64,000 nucleotides of DNA from Kineothrix sp. MB12-C1 (GTDB lineage: Bacteria > Bacillota > Clostridia > Lachnospirales > Lachnospiraceae): assembly GCF_030863805.1 (NCBI RefSeq), contig NZ_CP132957.1, forward strand, positions 1,364,001-1,428,000, in the 5' to 3' direction. A program made the translations under genes and the position numbers. This document shows positions 37,905-47,038 of the stretch, one piece after another; the stretch's first letter is position 1; every line of letters begins with the position of its first letter. Under the pieces are notes generated by a model, which ran no database searches, was not told where the DNA came from, and was given only the letters and a program-made list of their open reading frames with translations.

Positions 37905-38854
37905 TTTTTATCCTCCTTTACCTGATGGTATTTTTTCAAAAACTCCTCTTCTGTCGGCAGATTCGTACAGCAGCCTTCCTTTTGCAATACGAACCAAGAG
38001 AGCACACTTCCCATACGGCAGCACTCTGCGCAATTCATTCCGTTCAGATAGCCATACAGAAACCCAGCCATATAAGAATCGCCGGATCCGGTCGCATCCA
38101 CTACCTTTTCCACCGGACACACACCGATTTTCTCTGTTTTAGCTCCCTCTGAAGTCCGTTCATAGTAAATACTGCCTTCACTCCCAAGGGTTGTAACTAT
38201 CACACGTGCACGTCCGATTTTAAACAACTCTGTAATATCTTTAAACCCGTATAGTTTTTCTATAATTTCCCGTTCAACTTCGTTGGTAAAAATAATATCA
38301 CTTTCGGTTAAAATTTCTCTCAAAAACGGTTCGGGAAAGGCATCAAAATCATCCTTCATCCCAAATACTATCGGTACATGATGTTTTTTACACTGTTCAA
38401 AGAATATGCGGTTATCTTCTCTGGAAGCTACAGTCATCACTCCAAGCCGCACACTTTGAAACAAATTATCTTCCACCGGCTCTGCTAACGAACCATCCAT
38501 CGAACCAGGATAAAAGATTGTAATATGATTATTGTTATTATCTTGAATCAAGTAACAAAGAGAGGTAGTCTCCTCCGGCAGAACTTTAATCCCATCAAGA
38601 GGTACCCTGCCATTTTCCAGAAATCCTTTAAATCCATTATTCTCCCAATCGCCTCCTACACGCAAAAGCGGTAAGGCCGACTTTCCCAGCCTGCAGAGCG
38701 CATAGGCAATATTTACAGAACAACCGCCATACTGAATTCTAGCATTGTCCCTATTGGTCACCAGCGAAGTAAATCCTACTTTTGCCGGTGTAGCAATTTT
38801 GATAATATGGTCCATGCTCACATATCCGCTGGTAATTACATCATATTGTTTCAT
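37901..38854 (-). CDS. PfkB-family nucleoside or pentose-phosphate kinase
   Basis: A 317-residue ribokinase-like kinase with the GGCSVNIAYALCRLG motif (about 43-57), TTSLCYLIQDNNNNHITIFY, TNEVEREIIEKLYG and the DATGSGDSYMAGFLYG C-terminal signature with catalytic Asp (about 255-270). It is nearer the adenosine/nucleoside kinase side of the family than to fructokinases, judging from these motifs. Next to a nucleoside phosphorylase, either a nucleoside or ribose 1-phosphate is a reasonable substrate; the second would make ribose 1,5-bisphosphate. Confidence 0.88.
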   Translation of the reverse strand: MKQYDVITSGYVSMDHIIKIATPAKVGFTSLVTNRDNARIQYGGCSVNIAYALCRLGKSALPLLRVGGDWENNGFKGFLENGRVPLDGIKVLPEETTSLCYLIQDNNNNHITIFYPGSMDGSLAEPVEDNLFQSVRLGVMTVASREDNRIFFEQCKKHHVPIVFGMKDDFDAFPEPFLREILTESDIIFTNEVEREIIEKLYGFKDITELFKIGRARVIVTTLGSEGSIYYERTSEGAKTEKIGVCPVEKVVDATGSGDSYMAGFLYGYLNGMNCAECCRMGSVLSWFVLQKEGCCTNLPTEEEFLKKYHQVKEDKK

Positions 38855-38886
38855 GTCCGCTCCCTTTCGTAATAGTTACCTTTCTT

Positions 38887-39462
38887 CTATAATTCTCCTT
38901 CGCTCAGCCTGCGAAACAACTCGTGACTATCGATGACAGTACCTAAATACTTGTTAATATCCTCAAGATGAACCTGATTCACCACTTCGGAATTAGTTGC
39001 CACACAATCACCGATTACATATCCGTCATAGTCCAGATAGAAGGCATCGGTAATCGTTGCCCGGATACAGCAATTGGTCTTAGTCCCTACCACCAACACA
39101 TTTTTGATTCCGTTTTCCCGCAGCACCAGATCCAGATCCGTACCGAAGAATCCGCTGTAGCGTCGTTTCTTGATAATATAATCCTTTTCCTCATCCACCA
39201 AAAGCATCGGATCTATTTCCTCTCCACCGCTTCCTTCAATACAATTAGGGCGCATACTTGCCGCTTTGCGGTCGAATTTCCCCTTTCGGTTACAGTGCTG
39301 TAAGAATACAATTAAAACCCCATTTTCCCGGCAGGTTTCAAGGACCGTTCTTATCCGCGGCAGAATTTTTCTATTTTGGGGGTAGAAAACAAGCCCCTCC
39401 GGATCAGTAAAGTCCTTTACCATATCTACAATTAATAAAGCCGTCTTCGTCGTCTTTGCCAT
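38887..39462 (-). CDS. Isochorismatase-family cysteine hydrolase
   Basis: A 191-residue protein of the cysteine hydrolase fold: Asp in LLIVDMVKDFTDPEGL, Lys near KKRRYSGFFGTDLD, and catalytic Cys in VVGTKTNCCIRATITDAFYL. The YSGF and TDL segments resemble ureidoacrylate amidohydrolase (RutB) and N-carbamoylsarcosine amidase. The His-rich metal site of nicotinamidases is not visible. In this operon it may open or deaminate a product of the released base. ATG is preceded by GGAGG. Confidence 0.85.
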   Translation of the reverse strand: MAKTTKTALLIVDMVKDFTDPEGLVFYPQNRKILPRIRTVLETCRENGVLIVFLQHCNRKGKFDRKAASMRPNCIEGSGGEEIDPMLLVDEEKDYIIKKRRYSGFFGTDLDLVLRENGIKNVLVVGTKTNCCIRATITDAFYLDYDGYVIGDCVATNSEVVNQVHLEDINKYLGTVIDSHELFRRLSEGEL

Positions 39463-39477
39463 CTGTCCCTACCTCCA

Positions 39478-40395
39478 TCACATCGCGGATCCAAGTCCCC
39501 GCTCTTTTATATTTTTATATTTTACGCCGGAAACTATTGCCAGTACGGCTACCATAATAATATATGGAATAATATCGAACAAACCGGAAGCCGGTCCCGC
39601 ATAAATACTTAAATTTACCGCCAATGCCCTGGCCACTCCGAATAAAATCGCATACATCGAAGACAACACCGGACGTCCCTGACCGCAATAGATTGCAGCA
39701 ATGGCAATGAATCCACGCCCGGCCGTCATGTCGTTGGTATATAAGCCCAGACGTTCCACCGAAAGATTCACCCCTGCCAAAGCACAGCAGAAAGCACCGA
39801 TTAGTACTGCCGCATACTTATAATAATTTACCTTGATTCCCAGGCTGGAGGCAGAGTCCTCATTTTCTCCTGCCACTCGCACATAGATACCGAATCTAGT
39901 CTTATACATCAGCACATAAGAGCAGGCGATTCCAATAAATGCCAAGTAAGTAATCGGCGGATGTCCGCTTATGATACTTCCAAGAAGCGGAACTTTTCCA
40001 ATCAGAGGTATATGAATCTTATAGTTTGCAATATTAACATTCTGCAGCGTTATGTTTGCCGTACCCATTATCTGCATGACAAACCCGGCAATTGCAGAAG
40101 TTATCAGATTGATTGCAAGACCTACCACAATTACATTTCCACGATAGCTGATTCCGAGTATCGAAAAGATAAAACCGTACACAAGCGTCGATAAAACAGC
40201 TAGAAAAATGGATAATGGCAAGCTTCCGCTAAAGAACATCACAAGGGTTGCCACAAAAGCACCATTAAGCATCATTCCTTCCAGCGCAATATTTAAAACA
40301 TTTGCCTTATAAGCAAACATTCCGCCGATAACACAGAGAATGATCGGTGTGCTGTGATAGATCGTGTCATACAAAATATTACTCAACAAACCCAT
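39478..40395 (-). CDS. Nucleoside-type ABC transporter permease (NupQ/YufQ-like)
   Basis: A 305-residue BPD_transp_2 permease with about eight to nine membrane helices; GMFAYKANVLNIALEGMMLNG is the family's N-terminal signature and AGRGFIAIAAIYCGQGRPVL the conserved cytoplasmic loop. It is the second permease of a BMP-type importer. Its start overlaps the stop of the preceding permease (TAATG). Confidence 0.93.
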   Translation of the reverse strand: MGLLSNILYDTIYHSTPIILCVIGGMFAYKANVLNIALEGMMLNGAFVATLVMFFSGSLPLSIFLAVLSTLVYGFIFSILGISYRGNVIVVGLAINLITSAIAGFVMQIMGTANITLQNVNIANYKIHIPLIGKVPLLGSIISGHPPITYLAFIGIACSYVLMYKTRFGIYVRVAGENEDSASSLGIKVNYYKYAAVLIGAFCCALAGVNLSVERLGLYTNDMTAGRGFIAIAAIYCGQGRPVLSSMYAILFGVARALAVNLSIYAGPASGLFDIIPYIIMVAVLAIVSGVKYKNIKERGLGSAM

Positions 40396-41468
40396 TATGC
40401 TGCCTCCTTTTTATCTTTTCCTACTTTTTTGAACCGTGCAAATATATCGCGGTTATCGGATATGAATTTTACGGCCAGGAATAATATAATCAGCCCCTGA
40501 ATCAAGGCCACAATTTCCTTCGGAACATTCGTATACATATTGATATTATCGCTTCCTGTTTTAAGAGCTGAATAAAAAACAGCAGCAATCAGAATACCAA
40601 TCGGTGAATGTCCTCCTAAAAGGGCAATCAGCATTCCATCCCAGCCAAGGCCGGGAGTACCGGAGAAACTCAGCGTATATTTAAACTGTTCGCTCATCAT
40701 AAATCCTGCTCCTGCCAGCCCTGCCAGCGCTCCGCTTAACAGCATCAGTACAATAGTCTTTTTACCAGTGTTCATTCCTACCGCTTCTGAAAATTCCGGG
40801 TTCATTCCGAGTGCAGTCAGTTCATATCCAAGCTTCGATTTTTTCATCACAATATACATAATTATCAGCACTACAATCGCTATAAAAAAGAACATCGTCA
40901 GCCGCGACCTGCCAAATCTGGAAAACATCGCACCTTCCGCAATAGTAGGGGTTGCCACGTAGCCGGAGCTCAAATCGCGGAATACACCGGTGGATAAAAA
41001 CTCCAACAGCTTTGCCATTGCATAATTCAACATCAGAGTTACTACCATTTCATTGACACCGCATTTTGCCTTTAAGATTGCCGGAATCAAAGCAAACAGC
41101 ATTCCGCAAAGGATGCCCACTGCAAAACAGATAAGTTTGTGCAGGAGGGGATTCATATTGTGTATGTAAGCACCGCAGATTCCTGCAAAAAATCCTCCAA
41201 GCAAAAGCTGTCCTTCCACACCCATATTGTATAAATTTGCCTTAAAGGTTACCGCAATCGCCAGACCGGTAATAATCAGCGGCGAGGCATAATGTAAGGT
41301 GTTCATAAAGCCTGTGGAAGTTAGAAAAGATTTCTCCAACAAAATCCAATAAGTAGATAGAGGATTTTCACCTATCCCTGCAATTACAATGCCGCCAATG
41401 ATAAAAGCCAGCAAAATCGGCAATATCGAGTTTAGTATACTTTTTATCAGTTGCTTTTCTTTACTCAT
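40395..41468 (-). CDS. Nucleoside-type ABC transporter permease (NupP/YufP-like)
   Basis: A 357-residue BPD_transp_2 permease with around nine to ten membrane helices; TFKANLYNMGVEGQLLLGGF and GLGWDGMLIALLGGHSPIG are typical of the YufP group that partners BMP-type binding proteins. Its start overlaps the ATPase gene by eight bases. Confidence 0.93.
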   Translation of the reverse strand: MSKEKQLIKSILNSILPILLAFIIGGIVIAGIGENPLSTYWILLEKSFLTSTGFMNTLHYASPLIITGLAIAVTFKANLYNMGVEGQLLLGGFFAGICGAYIHNMNPLLHKLICFAVGILCGMLFALIPAILKAKCGVNEMVVTLMLNYAMAKLLEFLSTGVFRDLSSGYVATPTIAEGAMFSRFGRSRLTMFFFIAIVVLIIMYIVMKKSKLGYELTALGMNPEFSEAVGMNTGKKTIVLMLLSGALAGLAGAGFMMSEQFKYTLSFSGTPGLGWDGMLIALLGGHSPIGILIAAVFYSALKTGSDNINMYTNVPKEIVALIQGLIILFLAVKFISDNRDIFARFKKVGKDKKEAA

Positions 41469-43002
41469 GCGCGGCCTCCTTTGCTTTCGAATTTATTCCT
41501 GCCATAAACAATCCAAGCGCTACCGAATCTATCTCATTGCGGTACATTTTACCGGAAATTTTCCCTTTATACATAACCAGAACCTGATCCGAAAGACTGA
41601 GTATTTCGGAAAGCTCACTGGATACCAGTATGACTGCATTTCCTTCATCCCTGAATTTCAATATCTGTTTGTGAATAAACTCGATGGAACCAATATCCAC
41701 ACCGCGAGTAGGCTGACAAGCAATTAAAAGCTTTGGATCTGCCGAAAGCTCCCTGGCAACAATAATTTTTTGCGCATTTCCACCCGAAAGGCAGGAAACT
41801 TTACCGTCTAAGTCACCAACTCGTATATCAAATTCTTTTATGAATCCATCTCTTCTTTGGCAAATGGCTTTTTGATTCAGGATTCCCCTCTGGCAGACCT
41901 CTTTATCTCCGTGATAACCGGCAATACAGTTTTCCGCAACGCTCATATCCTTACACAGTCCTTGTGCATAACGGTCCTCAGGAATAATTCCCATCCCTTC
42001 CTCTCGCAACCTTGCCGGCCATTGGTTTGTAATATCCTGTCCTAAAAAAGTGGCCTTCCCGCTGGTGGATTCCATCAACCCTGTAATTACCTTTATCAAC
42101 TCTGACTGCCCGTTTCCTTCTACTCCGGCAATTCCGAGAATTTCTCCTTTTCGCACACAGAAGGATACATCGGAAACAACTTCTTTGCCGTAAGCATTGG
42201 TCGTACAAAGCTTCTCTGCTTCGTATACCACTTCCTCTTGAATCGGCTTCTTTCTGCTGCTGTCCACCGTCAGAACAACGTTTCTCCCTACCATCATCTG
42301 GGCTAATTCCTCTTCGTTCGTCTCCCTGGTCAAAACGCTGCCTACTACCTTTCCGCGTTTAATTACGGTAACACTGTCACTGACCTCCATAACTTCACGC
42401 AGCTTATGAGTGATAATGATGATCGTCTTCCCTTGTTTCTTCATATTCTTCAGATTGACCATAAGTTCATCGACTTCCTTCGGTGTCAGCACAGCCGTTG
42501 GCTCATCCAGAATCAAAATATCGACATTGCGGTAAAGCATCTTTAAAATTTCTACTCGTTGTCTGCCGCCTACGGAAATATCTTCAATCTTATCCAATGG
42601 ATTCAACTCAAAATGATATTCCTCAATCAAGCGCTGAACCCGTTCAATCTCTGCTTTTTTGTCCACAAACGGAGTCCTGCCCTTGCAAATTTCAACACCC
42701 AGAAGAATATTTTCATATACTGTCAGGCTGGGCACCAGCTTAAAATGCTGGTGCACCATGCCTATCCCATTTGCGATAGCATCAATAGGGCTGTTTAACC
42801 TGACTTCCTTACCGCGAATCAGGATTTTCCCGCTGGTAGGCTGTAGAAGGCCATAGAGCATATTCATCAGAGTAGATTTTCCCGCACCATTTTCTCCTAC
42901 GATGCACTTTATCTCTTCCGCTTCCACACTCAGGTTAATCGCATCATTGGCTGTGAAATCTCCAAATTTTTTTGTTAAGTTCACTACTTCTATCATGCTC
43001 AT
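41461..43002 (-). CDS. Nucleoside-type ABC transporter ATP-binding protein (NupO/YufO-like)
   Basis: A 513-residue tandem ATPase. First nucleotide-binding domain: Walker A GENGAGKSTLMNML, signature ISVGGRQRVEIL, Walker B ILILDEPTAVLTP. The second domain (about 255-500) has a less canonical Walker A (GVEGNGQSELIKVI), LSGGNAQKIIVAREL and LLIACQPTRGVDIG, as in other monosaccharide/nucleoside importers. It powers uptake through the two permeases that follow. Two starts (43002 or 42996) are possible. Confidence 0.94.
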   Translation of the reverse strand: MSMIEVVNLTKKFGDFTANDAINLSVEAEEIKCIVGENGAGKSTLMNMLYGLLQPTSGKILIRGKEVRLNSPIDAIANGIGMVHQHFKLVPSLTVYENILLGVEICKGRTPFVDKKAEIERVQRLIEEYHFELNPLDKIEDISVGGRQRVEILKMLYRNVDILILDEPTAVLTPKEVDELMVNLKNMKKQGKTIIIITHKLREVMEVSDSVTVIKRGKVVGSVLTRETNEEELAQMMVGRNVVLTVDSSRKKPIQEEVVYEAEKLCTTNAYGKEVVSDVSFCVRKGEILGIAGVEGNGQSELIKVITGLMESTSGKATFLGQDITNQWPARLREEGMGIIPEDRYAQGLCKDMSVAENCIAGYHGDKEVCQRGILNQKAICQRRDGFIKEFDIRVGDLDGKVSCLSGGNAQKIIVARELSADPKLLIACQPTRGVDIGSIEFIHKQILKFRDEGNAVILVSSELSEILSLSDQVLVMYKGKISGKMYRNEIDSVALGLFMAGINSKAKEAAHE

Positions 43003-43031
43003 ACGTAGAATCTCCCATTTTATTGTTTATA

Positions 43032-44228
43032 TCATTTAATGGTTATATTTGTACATGATGCTGTATCAAGTTCTTCTCCAACCTGAGCATTGGTAACCTT
43101 GATGCTTCCGTCACCAATCTTTGCTTTTAAATCATCAAGATACTTAATAATCTCATCCCACTTTGCTTTCGCTTCATCAGTATCTGCCAATACCTTCTGA
43201 ATCTCTGTCAAATCCGTAATCGAGGTTGCACCGGAAGCCAATGAAAAGGTCTGTAAATTTTCTGTCTCACTTATTGTTCCTTCCACAACCGCTTTCGTAA
43301 TGTCATATACCGGCACTTCGGTATTTTTGATTACACTGGTTAAAATATATCCCGGCTGTAAGGCATCCTTATCTGCATCTACATGGATTGCCAGCTTACT
43401 TTCTTCTTTTGCCTTAGCCGCAACACCGTCGCCCACACTTCCCGCTACCGCATATACCAAATTAGCGCCTTGATTATAGAAGGTACCCGCTACTGTGCTT
43501 CCGGTTGCCGGATCAGAAAAACCTGCATCATATTTTGCATAGTAGTCATAGTTAACACCTAGATCGGCAGCAGCCTGATTGATTCCTTCAATAAATCCAT
43601 AAGAAAATACAGTAATACCGTTAGAATTTGTTCCGCCTACAAATCCAATAGTGCGTCCTCCCTGATCGATCGGAGTAAATTTGTACTGATTGGCAGCAAA
43701 CAAAACATCTGCATTTTCCAATGCTTGAACAGATAGAGCACCTGCAATATAGGATGCTTCATGAACATCGAAGAGTACAGAAATTACGTTTTTGTGCAGT
43801 ACATTTCCACTCGCATCAATATTCGGATTGTCATTAAAGATTACAAATGTAGTATCCGGATACATCTCCGCAATCGGCTTGGAACCTCCTACTACTTTTA
43901 TCAATGCATCGAAGTCGTACTCCAAACTGAAAATAACATTATAACCGTCCCCTGACAGAGTTTCCAAAGCCGCCGGAACTCCATTGGTAGGTTCCACGAC
44001 CTTATATTCCACGCCAAGCTCGTCCGCAACTTTCTTCGCCCCTGCTACTGCAGATTGGTTATATCCATTGTCGTTTTGCCCTGCGGAATCACAAACAATA
44101 GCAATTTTAACATCGGACTTCGCACCGTTTTCTTTATTTTCTTCACTTTTTGCACCGCAACCGGTGAATAATCCTACTGCCATGGTTACCGTTAAAACAA
44201 CCCCTAAAAACTTTTTCATTTTATTCAT
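43032..44228 (-). CDS. BMP-family (PnrA-like) nucleoside-binding lipoprotein
   Basis: A 398-residue lipoprotein: signal MKKFLGVVLTVTMAVGLFTG, then the lipidated Cys of FTGC. The mature part has KIAIVCDSAGQNDNGYNQSA, DRGGRTIGFVGGTNSNGITV-like (DQGGRTIGFVGG) and YAVAGSVGDGVAAKAK, the BMP/PnrA fold whose characterised members bind purine or pyrimidine nucleosides. It is the first structural gene after the regulator. Excellent GGAGG before ATG. Confidence 0.93.
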   Translation of the reverse strand: MNKMKKFLGVVLTVTMAVGLFTGCGAKSEENKENGAKSDVKIAIVCDSAGQNDNGYNQSAVAGAKKVADELGVEYKVVEPTNGVPAALETLSGDGYNVIFSLEYDFDALIKVVGGSKPIAEMYPDTTFVIFNDNPNIDASGNVLHKNVISVLFDVHEASYIAGALSVQALENADVLFAANQYKFTPIDQGGRTIGFVGGTNSNGITVFSYGFIEGINQAAADLGVNYDYYAKYDAGFSDPATGSTVAGTFYNQGANLVYAVAGSVGDGVAAKAKEESKLAIHVDADKDALQPGYILTSVIKNTEVPVYDITKAVVEGTISETENLQTFSLASGATSITDLTEIQKVLADTDEAKAKWDEIIKYLDDLKAKIGDGSIKVTNAQVGEELDTASCTNITIK

Positions 44229-44290
44229 CCTTTAACCTCCTACATTATAAGCCCCAATTTTTATCTTCTTCTCCCGGGACTGTCTGCACT

Positions 44291-45040
44291 TCACTTCCTG
44301 CTACTGCTATCACCTATCTGCTCCATATAAAACTTGTACTGGTCGGTTCTGTAATAGCACTGGAAATACTCAATCGGTATCTCCTTTCCATTCACGACTC
44401 CATAGGTCACACAACCGAACAAAATAACCGGTAACTGCTCGTCAATATCCAGATATTCAGCGATCTCCTCATCCGTTAGAACAGCTTCCAGTGTCCTTCT
44501 GGATTTTGCAAATTTCACATGATACTGATTCTGGATCAATTGATATAATGGCTGTTCGTTAAAATCATACTGTTCAATCCCCGGAAATATCTTCTGCGGA
44601 AGATAAGTAATCGTATAATTCAACGGTTCCCCATCCGCCATCGTAATCCTCCCTAGCCGAAGCAGCTTATCATTGGCAGCCACATTTAAAATCCTTGCTC
44701 TCTTTGCATCTGCTGCAATTACCTCACTGACCGTTACTTTTTTTGAAGGCGTCTTTCCCAACCGAATTACATCCTCGGTACAGCTCGTAATAGCAAACAA
44801 GTTCTGGCTGTATACCTCATCATTCTTGACATATGTACCCTTACCCTGAATTCGATAAAGGTAACCCCCTGCCACCAACTCATCAATCGCTTTTCGCACC
44901 GTAATCCGGCTAACCTGATACTGCTCCATCAATTCTCGTTCGCTGGGAATCAATGTACTGGGGCCATACTCTTCCTCTTCTATCTTCTGTATCAGTTCTT
45001 TTTTTAATACAAAATATTTGGGAATTCTGCTTTCCTCCAT
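44291..45040 (-). CDS. GntR-family regulator with UTRA domain (operon proximal)
   Basis: A 249-residue GntR/HutC-type regulator: winged helix (about 8-75, PSERELMEQYQVSRITVRKA, then GYLYRIQGKGTYV) and a ligand-binding UTRA domain (about 95-240). It is the first gene of the operon and is followed directly by the binding-protein gene. Its promoter is followed by repeated GTCAT motifs that may be its operator. It resembles the neighbouring GntR gene strongly across its whole length, so one arose by duplication of the other. Confidence 0.92.
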   Translation of the reverse strand: MEESRIPKYFVLKKELIQKIEEEEYGPSTLIPSERELMEQYQVSRITVRKAIDELVAGGYLYRIQGKGTYVKNDEVYSQNLFAITSCTEDVIRLGKTPSKKVTVSEVIAADAKRARILNVAANDKLLRLGRITMADGEPLNYTITYLPQKIFPGIEQYDFNEQPLYQLIQNQYHVKFAKSRRTLEAVLTDEEIAEYLDIDEQLPVILFGCVTYGVVNGKEIPIEYFQCYYRTDQYKFYMEQIGDSSSRK

Positions 45041-45068
45041 TCTTCTCCCCTTTCTTTTTTATTGTTAT

Positions 45069-45096
45069 GTCATCATGTTGTCATGTCGTCATGACC
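45069..45096 (-). promoter_or_regulatory. Candidate GntR operator downstream of the operon promoter
   Basis: Three GTCAT units (45069, 45080, 45088) ending in the palindrome GTCATGAC, beginning about 12 bases past the -10. Location over the transcript start suits a repressor; the protein that binds is inferred. Confidence 0.55.
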
Positions 45097-45108
45097 AGTT
45101 GTATTTTT

Positions 45109-45136
45109 ATTATAACGCTATTTTCTATTTTGTCAA
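45109..45136 (-). promoter_or_regulatory. Sigma-A promoter of the nucleoside-type operon
   Basis: TTGACA, 16-base spacer, TATAAT on the minus strand, about 70 bases ahead of the GntR gene. A strong match and the only one found for the eleven genes downstream. Confidence 0.85.
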
Positions 45137-45306
45137 CATATTATCCAACTTTTTTATTTTATCTCTATGTATTTTGTGTGTTTTGTACTATGTAATTTTC
45201 TGACGCATCAAAATACGTTGTAAGAACCACTACAAATAACATTTAAAGTATTGATATCTGTATTTTTCTATGAAAACTCTTCGGAACAATCTTTTGCAGA
45301 AAAAAA

Positions 45307-45329
45307 GGTTGCCATTTACTTGGCAACCT
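45307..45329 (-). terminator. Terminator whose loop contains the stop codon of the second GntR gene
   Basis: AGGTTGCCA and TGGCAACCT form a 9-bp stem followed by TTTTTT; the TAA stop (in AAGTAA) is in the loop. It separates this gene from the operon below. Confidence 0.9.
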
Positions 45330-46050
45330 GATCAATGTAAAATTTGTATTTGTCGGTTCGATAATAGCACTTAAAATTCTCGATTGGCAACTCATGTCCA
45401 TTTATAAGCCCGAAGGTAACACAGCTAAAAAGAATGACCGGCATCCGCGATTCAATTTCTAAGTACTCAGCAATTTCGTCCTTTACCAGAACCGCTTCTA
45501 TGGTTCTTCGTGCCTTTGTAATCACTACGTCATATTCACCAGTCAAAACCTGATATAAAGACTCCTTTGCAAAATCATGTTTTTCTAATTTGGGGAAAAG
45601 TTTAAGCGGAAGATAGGTTAACGTGTAATTTAGAGGCTCCTTGTCGGCATATAAAACCCTGCCTAAACGAAAGACCTTATCTTCGTCTGCAAGATTCAAC
45701 GCTTTGGCTCTTTTTCTGTCAGTTTTAACAATTTCGGAGATTATTACCTGTTTGCTCGGCTCCATCCCCATATCGCGCACAGCCTGTGTGCAACTGACAA
45801 GTGAAAAGAGATCGTTTCCTCTCTCATCTCCCTTTACATAAGTTCCCTTTCCCTGTATCCGGTATAGATAGCCTTCAATTACCAATTCATCAATCGCTTT
45901 GCGGACTGTTATCCGGCTTACATGATATTGCTCCATAAGCTCGCGTTCACTTGGAATCAGATTCTGGGTCGTATATTCTTCGGCTTCAATTTTGCGAATG
46001 ATTTCCTGCTTTAACAGATAATATTTTGGTACCAGCCTTTCTTCATACAT
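45316..46050 (-). CDS. GntR-family regulator with UTRA domain (second, paralogous)
   Basis: A 244-residue GntR/HutC regulator almost collinear with the neighbour: both have PSERELMEQYxVSRITVRKA, RIQGKGTYVK, LNYTLTYLPxKxFP and CYYRTDxYKFY. It has its own promoter and a terminator overlapping its stop codon, so it is a separate unit. It may sense the same or a related ligand and bind a similar operator. Confidence 0.9.
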   Translation of the reverse strand: MYEERLVPKYYLLKQEIIRKIEAEEYTTQNLIPSERELMEQYHVSRITVRKAIDELVIEGYLYRIQGKGTYVKGDERGNDLFSLVSCTQAVRDMGMEPSKQVIISEIVKTDRKRAKALNLADEDKVFRLGRVLYADKEPLNYTLTYLPLKLFPKLEKHDFAKESLYQVLTGEYDVVITKARRTIEAVLVKDEIAEYLEIESRMPVILFSCVTFGLINGHELPIENFKCYYRTDKYKFYIDQVAK

Positions 46051-46242
46051 TCGTATTGCCCCTCTTTTTCATAGTATTTGTGATTTTGTGGATAGATCTT
46101 TACTCAAATGTTTTACGAAATACTGTCACTCTAATAACCTTATCAATATTGAAACGAGATCTATTCACTCTCTTCGAATGCTTCTCCACAGGCGTAAGAA
46201 TCGAACAGCCATGTACGACTTACATCATCCTTTTTCCCCTTT

Positions 46243-46271
46243 ATTATAGCATCCCACCTCCCTTGTTTCAA
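46243..46271 (-). promoter_or_regulatory. Sigma-A promoter of the second GntR gene
   Basis: TTGAAA, 17-base spacer, TATAAT with extended TGC. It leaves an untranslated leader of about 185 bases in which I see no known riboswitch. Confidence 0.75.
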
Positions 46272-46372
46272 TTAGATTCAACATGGATTGATTATTCGTC
46301 TCTATAAATCCTTCCGCCAACAGAACCACTGATATTTTCCCGATCGGGAATATCAATAACAAATGTGCATTC

Positions 46373-46822
46373 TTAGCCTTTTCTATTCCAAATTTGTGCT
46401 AAGATATCTTTCAGAACCAGAAAAGCGTCTTCGGCACTATATCCATATTCCTGTTGCAATCGGGCTAGCATTTCTTTTAATTTTATAATATAAGCCTCAA
46501 CTTTAACCTCCTGCTGATAGGTTGTCAAAACCGGGTATTTTTTCCCCCACATCTTTGTCCAATCAATTTTCTTTTGAGTTTCTTCGCTTGTCTTTTCGAT
46601 GACTTCTTCAATTTCTTTTACTTCGATATCAAAACTTACTAATTCATCCAAAGTAATATGATATAGGGCAGACAATTTTTTTGACTGGCGTATATCCGGG
46701 AGTGTTTCATCAAGCTCCCATTTAGAAATAGTCTGTCTGCTTACACCTAGCTTTTCTGCCACTTCTTCCTGCGATAAGCCGCTTCTTTTCCGGGCACTGA
46801 ATAAACTGTTTCCTAAACTCAT
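46373..46822 (-). CDS. XRE-family helix-turn-helix protein
   Basis: A 149-residue protein with an N-terminal HTH (SLFSARKRSGLSQEEVAEKL, then GVSRQTISKWELDETLPDI; about residues 5-45) and a Glu/Lys-rich helical C-terminus (about 70-149) with no further recognised domain. ATG at 46822 has AAGGAGG at 8 bases. It probably binds DNA as a dimer and regulates a target not obvious here. Confidence 0.88.
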   Translation of the reverse strand: MSLGNSLFSARKRSGLSQEEVAEKLGVSRQTISKWELDETLPDIRQSKKLSALYHITLDELVSFDIEVKEIEEVIEKTSEETQKKIDWTKMWGKKYPVLTTYQQEVKVEAYIIKLKEMLARLQQEYGYSAEDAFLVLKDILAQIWNRKG

Positions 46823-47038
46823 AGTTATTACCTCCTTCTTTTTATATGTAAACCAAGTATAGGTGATATATGGATAGAAATCTACCAACAGCATTTCACA
46901 TTTATGCCCGTTTTCTTAACATTACGGAGCTCAGATCATAACTCATTGGGCACTGTCTTCATTGTTTTCGACCATAACAAAAGGACACTGACCAAATTTT
47001 CAATTGGAAAGTGCCCCTAAAAATACTCAAATTCTGTC

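Noticed and set aside
38887-39462. Nicotinamidase, making the operon a nicotinamide riboside pathway
   Set aside because: The fold fits, but the His-containing metal site typical of nicotinamidases is not seen, so the substrate was left open.
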